Source of the DNA: CAG-791 sp964386925
GTDB lineage: Bacteria; Bacillota; Clostridia; Lachnospirales; Lachnospiraceae
Direction of reading: 5' to 3'
DNA: 36,318 bases
Assembly: GCA_964386925.1 (NCBI GenBank)
Contig: CAYLUU010000010.1
Coordinates: 1 to 36,318 of the forward strand
The notes beneath the pieces are model-generated. The model did no database searches, was not told the DNA's origin, and was given only the letters and a program-made list of their open reading frames with translations. How positions within the stretch are numbered: position 1 is the first letter of the stretch; every line of letters begins with the position of its first letter. This document shows, one piece after another, positions 33,346 through 36,318 of the stretch. Made by a program: the position numbers and the translations under genes.

Positions 33346-35007
33346 TTATCGTTTCTTCCTTCCTGCCGCATAATTCAACAAAATCAGTAGCGTCGTTGTA
33401 ATCAGCACACTAATCAGTGCCATCGCCATAGCTACGGATGCACTGCCCTGCTCGAACTCGCTGACAATGAAGGTGGACACCATCTGCACATTCGGGGGCG
33501 AAATCAGGCTCGCTGCCACCAGTTCACGGAATACAATGATGAAGATCATCATCCAGCCCTGCATCACACCGCGCATGATAAGGGGCAAAGTTACATGGAA
33601 CAGAATGTATCGCTGACTTCCGCCGCAGATTCGCCCCGCCTCGAGCAGGGAATCTCCCATCTGCATGATCGAGGAGCCGACATACTGCACCGAATAGGGC
33701 AAAAACATCACGACATACACCAGCACCATAAACCCGATCGTGTTGTACAGCGGCATCAGCTTGTAAATCTTATTCCAGAACAGCATCAGGCCGATTACCA
33801 GTACAATGTTCGGCAGCATCTCCGGCAGCAGTGCCATTCCCTCCACCAGCTTTTTCCATCGTTTCTCCTTTTTGACGGAAATGACAACGATACATCCCAG
33901 GATACTGGCGATGGTTGCAGACGCGACGGCAAGGAAGGTACTGGTCAAAAGTGCTCGAAGGCCCTTACTGTTGTTCGTGAACAATTCCACATAGTGATCG
34001 AAGGTGAAGTTCCCCGCGCTCAGTCCATATCCGCGCAGCTTGATTAATGATGTTGCAATCACAGAAAAATACGGAACACCGATTGTAACCAGAATAACAA
34101 GAAGAATATAAATCCCGCCCAGGATCTCCGTACTCTTTCTGCAGGAGTAGAGGTTCTCCTTCTGGCCCTTCCCGCCCACCAGATGATAGGTGTGCTGTGA
34201 GGTTACGTAATTCTGCAGCATCCACATTGCCATGCAGATCACGACCAGGACAGAGGAAAGGCTGGATGCCTTGCCAAAATCAATGGGCGATGTCGACGCA
34301 TATTTGTGAATATCTGTTGTGAATACATAGAATCCGATACGATTTCCTAATGTGGACGGCGTCCCGTACTCAGACAAGGTTTTCACGAACACAAGGAGCA
34401 TGGCGATTGCGTAGTTGCCCGTTAAAAGCGGCAGCATCACCCTGCGTATGCGGTATCCGAACCCCGCTCCGCCGATTGCCGCACTTTCCTCCAGATTGAT
34501 TCCGATGTTGATAATCGCATTCTTGATCATCGTTGTCATGAACGGAAACACATGGAAGCTCATGACCAGGACCAACCCGCCAAGGGAAAAGAACGATTCC
34601 GAGATGCTGCCCGTCCACGGGAACAGCTGTTGGAACAGCCCTCTTTTCTGCATGAACAGGATCCATCCCATGGAGCTGATGTACGGAGGCGTCATGAATG
34701 GAATGGTCAGAACAACATCCAGCCACCGCCACCTCGAGAAGCGCGTTCTGGCCAGCAAAAATGCCAGCGGCGTTGATATCACGGTCGACACCAGAACGAC
34801 TAATACACCCAGCAGCAGCGAATTCGTGATCGTCTCAATATTGTCCTTATCCATCACCGTGTTCCATGCCGCAGAAAAATCAAAGCGGCCATTTACCATG
34901 ACCGCTTTCTGAAACACCGTGAGGATCGGAAGAATGATTAACAGAAATAATCCGATGCAGATCAGCACATACCATGTCGTGCGTCTGCCAGCACTCCTCT
35001 TGCTCAC
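33346..35007 (-). CDS. ABC importer permease, two fused domains (FbpB/AfuB/PhnV class)
   Basis: Membrane component of a binding-protein-dependent importer, 553 residues with about twelve helices. It is a tandem fusion of two binding-protein-dependent permease domains, as in iron(III) transporters of the FbpB/AfuB group. Each half has its own EAA-type cytoplasmic loop: LEESAAIGGAGFGYRIRRVM in the first and LLEAGRICGGSQRYILFHVT in the second. The start is GTG at 35007 with AGAGG seven bases upstream. It follows the binding-protein gene after about 95 nt that contain a repeat-derived hairpin. The substrate class (Fe3+, spermidine/putrescine, thiamine or aminoethylphosphonate) cannot be fixed; fused permeases are most common for iron. 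Confidence 0.92.
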   Translation of the reverse strand: MSKRSAGRRTTWYVLICIGLFLLIILPILTVFQKAVMVNGRFDFSAAWNTVMDKDNIETITNSLLLGVLVVLVSTVISTPLAFLLARTRFSRWRWLDVVLTIPFMTPPYISSMGWILFMQKRGLFQQLFPWTGSISESFFSLGGLVLVMSFHVFPFMTTMIKNAIINIGINLEESAAIGGAGFGYRIRRVMLPLLTGNYAIAMLLVFVKTLSEYGTPSTLGNRIGFYVFTTDIHKYASTSPIDFGKASSLSSVLVVICMAMWMLQNYVTSQHTYHLVGGKGQKENLYSCRKSTEILGGIYILLVILVTIGVPYFSVIATSLIKLRGYGLSAGNFTFDHYVELFTNNSKGLRALLTSTFLAVASATIASILGCIVVISVKKEKRWKKLVEGMALLPEMLPNIVLVIGLMLFWNKIYKLMPLYNTIGFMVLVYVVMFLPYSVQYVGSSIMQMGDSLLEAGRICGGSQRYILFHVTLPLIMRGVMQGWMMIFIIVFRELVAASLISPPNVQMVSTFIVSEFEQGSASVAMAMALISVLITTTLLILLNYAAGRKKR

Positions 35008-35026
35008 AATAGACCTCTTATCCTGT

Positions 35027-35075
35027 GTATCTGTTCAGCACCTGTTTCAACATGAATCGGGTGCTGAATAGATAC
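35027..35075 (+). repeat. Structured repeat element, minimal form (copy D)
   Basis: A 16-bp outer stem with one G-T wobble (GTATCTGTTCAGCACC pairing with GGTGCTGAATAGATAC) encloses only the 5' arm of hairpin 1 (TTTCAACATGAATC). It lies between the binding-protein stop and the permease ribosome binding site. On the operon transcript it forms a long stem that could protect the upstream message or limit permease translation. Confidence 0.75.
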
Positions 35076-35102
35076 GATTCCGTGATACCGAAATTCCCCC
35101 GA

Positions 35103-36218
35103 TCACTTGCACAGCTCTACCAGCTTGGCAGCAACCTCATCGGAGCTCTCCATCATTGCGCTCCAGTCAAGATCCTCGAATACCGGAATATCCGCTACAT
35201 TGGTGCGATTATCGCAGGTGATATCCTGTCTGCCGGGCAGCAGATATGCATCCGCTACCATCTGCTGTGCCTCATCGGACATCAGATAATCGATGAAGGC
35301 CTTTGCATTCTCCACATTCTTGCTGGTCTTCAGGATCATAGCAGGACGAGGGTTGATAACCGTACCGGATTCCGGATAGTAGATGGCCAGCGGCTCACCC
35401 TTGTTGATATTCGAATACGCGTTGTAATCAACACCTGCTACGAGGATTGCCTTCTCGCCGGTAGTTACAGACTCCAGAGCTGCCTTATTGGCGCCGGCAA
35501 CGAACAGACCATTCTCTGCCATGCCTTCCCAGGCGCTCCAGTCGTTGTCTGTTGCATACATATAGCCTGCAAGGAAGTCCTTGCAGGAGCCGGACTTCTC
35601 CGGATCAGGGATAGCAATCATATTCTTGTACTGCTCATCTGCCAGCTCCGACCAATCTGCGTCCAGATTCTCGATCAGTGTCGTGTTGTAAATAACACCC
35701 AGAGCCGATGCGCTGGTTCCGAACAGCATCATGTCATCGTCTACCCAGCCGTCATACAGCTTGTCCGCATTTGCTGCCTCGGTATAGCTCAGAAGGTCTC
35801 CGCTCTCCTTCAGAGACAGACCGTCCGACCAGGATGCCAGAACGACAACGTCTGCTACCGGGTTATCCTTCTCGGTCTCCAGTCTTGCCAGAATCTCTCC
35901 TGTCGTACCCTCGAACAGCTCCACCTTTACGCCGGTAGCCTTCTCAAAGCCCTCTACATAGGCCGTGTTCAGACCGGTCGGGCTGGGCATGTAAACGGTT
36001 ACTGTTCCGCTGAGCTCTGTAGTCTCTTCCTCTGCTGCCTCGGTATCCTCAGAAGCCGCCTCATCTGCTGCTCCATCTGTCGAAGCCTCTTCTGCTGCTG
36101 TCTCGGTGGACGCCTCTGCTGTTGCACTCTCTGTACTTGCACTTTCCGCCTGGCCACATGCTGCCAGACCTGCGCACATAACGCCTGCCATCAATACTGC
36201 CAATACCTTCTTTTTCAT
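35103..36218 (-). CDS. ABC importer substrate-binding lipoprotein
   Basis: Extracellular solute-binding protein of 371 residues. The lipoprotein signal has lipobox LAAC with Cys21. An Ala/Ser/Thr/Glu-rich linker (about 25-65) tethers the mature domain. The fold region begins at GTVTVYMPSPTGLNTAYVEGF and shows the family-1/AfuA pattern (FEKATGVKVELFEGTTGEIL, then ILARLETEKDNPVADVV, later AEVVAYSNINKGEPLAIYYPESG-like segments). This is the class seen for Fe3+ and 2-aminoethylphosphonate. AAGGAGGAAG precedes the ATG. It lies between the ATPase end and the fused permease, completing an importer operon. Confidence 0.93.
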   Translation of the reverse strand: MKKKVLAVLMAGVMCAGLAACGQAESASTESATAEASTETAAEEASTDGAADEAASEDTEAAEEETTELSGTVTVYMPSPTGLNTAYVEGFEKATGVKVELFEGTTGEILARLETEKDNPVADVVVLASWSDGLSLKESGDLLSYTEAANADKLYDGWVDDDMMLFGTSASALGVIYNTTLIENLDADWSELADEQYKNMIAIPDPEKSGSCKDFLAGYMYATDNDWSAWEGMAENGLFVAGANKAALESVTTGEKAILVAGVDYNAYSNINKGEPLAIYYPESGTVINPRPAMILKTSKNVENAKAFIDYLMSDEAQQMVADAYLLPGRQDITCDNRTNVADIPVFEDLDWSAMMESSDEVAAKLVELCK

Positions 36219-36238
36219 AACTTCCTCCTTAAATTGAA

Positions 36239-36318
36239 TCAGAACTGAATCACATTCTCTTTCTTTATGAAAACGGACACCTTTGAGCCAATCTCATGGT
36301 TGTCCGGTGATTCCATAA
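36239..36318 (-). CDS. ABC importer ATPase, C-terminal fragment (TOBE domain)
   Basis: The frame is open from the window edge to a TGA at 36239-36241, 20 bases before the binding-protein ATG. The last 25 residues end in GSKVSVFIKKENVIQF, the usual end of the TOBE domain of FbpC/PotA-type ATPases. The position, directly upstream of the binding-protein and permease genes in the same direction, supports it as the third component. The rest lies outside the window. Confidence 0.7.
   Translation of the reverse strand, partial: MESPDNHEIGSKVSVFIKKENVIQF

Noticed and set aside
35025..36248. 407-codon plus-strand frame
   Set aside because: It is antisense to the binding-protein gene, which has a signal peptide, lipobox, ribosome binding site and family features; the plus frame has none.

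Overview
The window looks like a chromosomal segment of an anaerobic Firmicute of the class Clostridia, most probably Lachnospiraceae. The evidence is a conserved gene block read on the minus strand (murE, priA, def, fmt, a YugP-type Zn peptidase, rsmB, rlmN, a PP2C phosphatase, a PASTA kinase, rsgA), strong AGGAGG-type ribosome binding sites, a meso-DAP-type MurE, and a phasin/ABC1-kinase pair. Genus was not determined. Three runs of exactly 100 N (8132-8231, 27789-27888, 30537-30636) are scaffold gaps of unknown true size. I see no rRNA, tRNA, CRISPR array, transposase or phage gene.

Layout. 1-13869 holds the housekeeping block for peptidoglycan precursor synthesis, replication restart, translation initiation and N-terminal processing, rRNA modification, Ser/Thr phospho-signalling and ribosome assembly. 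13870-14366 is non-coding, with a palindromic repeat and a candidate plus-strand small RNA. 14367-18703 carries an RluD-type pseudouridine synthase, a YczE-like membrane protein (plus strand), an ABC1/UbiB-family kinase and a phasin-like protein. 18758-21829 carries a DUF234-type AAA ATPase behind a perfect 50-bp palindrome, a GNAT acetyltransferase, a secreted DUF3298-like protein and a 28-residue membrane peptide. 22226-27542 is a probable envelope-related operon: M13 lipoprotein peptidase, two-gene ABC transporter, D-lactate-type dehydrogenase, diacylglycerol/undecaprenol kinase. 27955-29649 is a plus-strand phosphohexomutase. 29650-30789 is a gene-poor stretch with a minus-strand transcription unit lacking an intact ORF and a 126-bp tandem repeat array. 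30790-33111 encodes a lipoprotein and a ketopantoate-reductase-like enzyme. 33346-36318 is an iron/polyamine/phosphonate-class ABC importer: the C-terminal end of the ATPase, then the binding protein, then a fused double permease.

The most unusual content is between the genes. A family of highly structured elements occurs at 21015-21108 (+), 21952-22106 (-), 30323-30783 (+, tandem) and 35027-35075 (+), with probable remnants at 15619-15650 and 33203-33231. Full copies have an outer stem (TTTAGCACC pairing with GGTGCTAAA) enclosing three hairpins. Hairpin 1 has a conserved one-base bulge and a CTTG tetraloop, hairpin 2 is GC-rich with a bulged C, and hairpin 3 carries tandem G-A mismatches. 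Pairing is kept by compensatory changes and G-T wobbles that make sense on one strand only, so selection appears to act on a folded transcript or single strand. A second, shorter palindromic family (arms GGAAACGCT and AGCGTTTCC) occurs at three intergenic sites.
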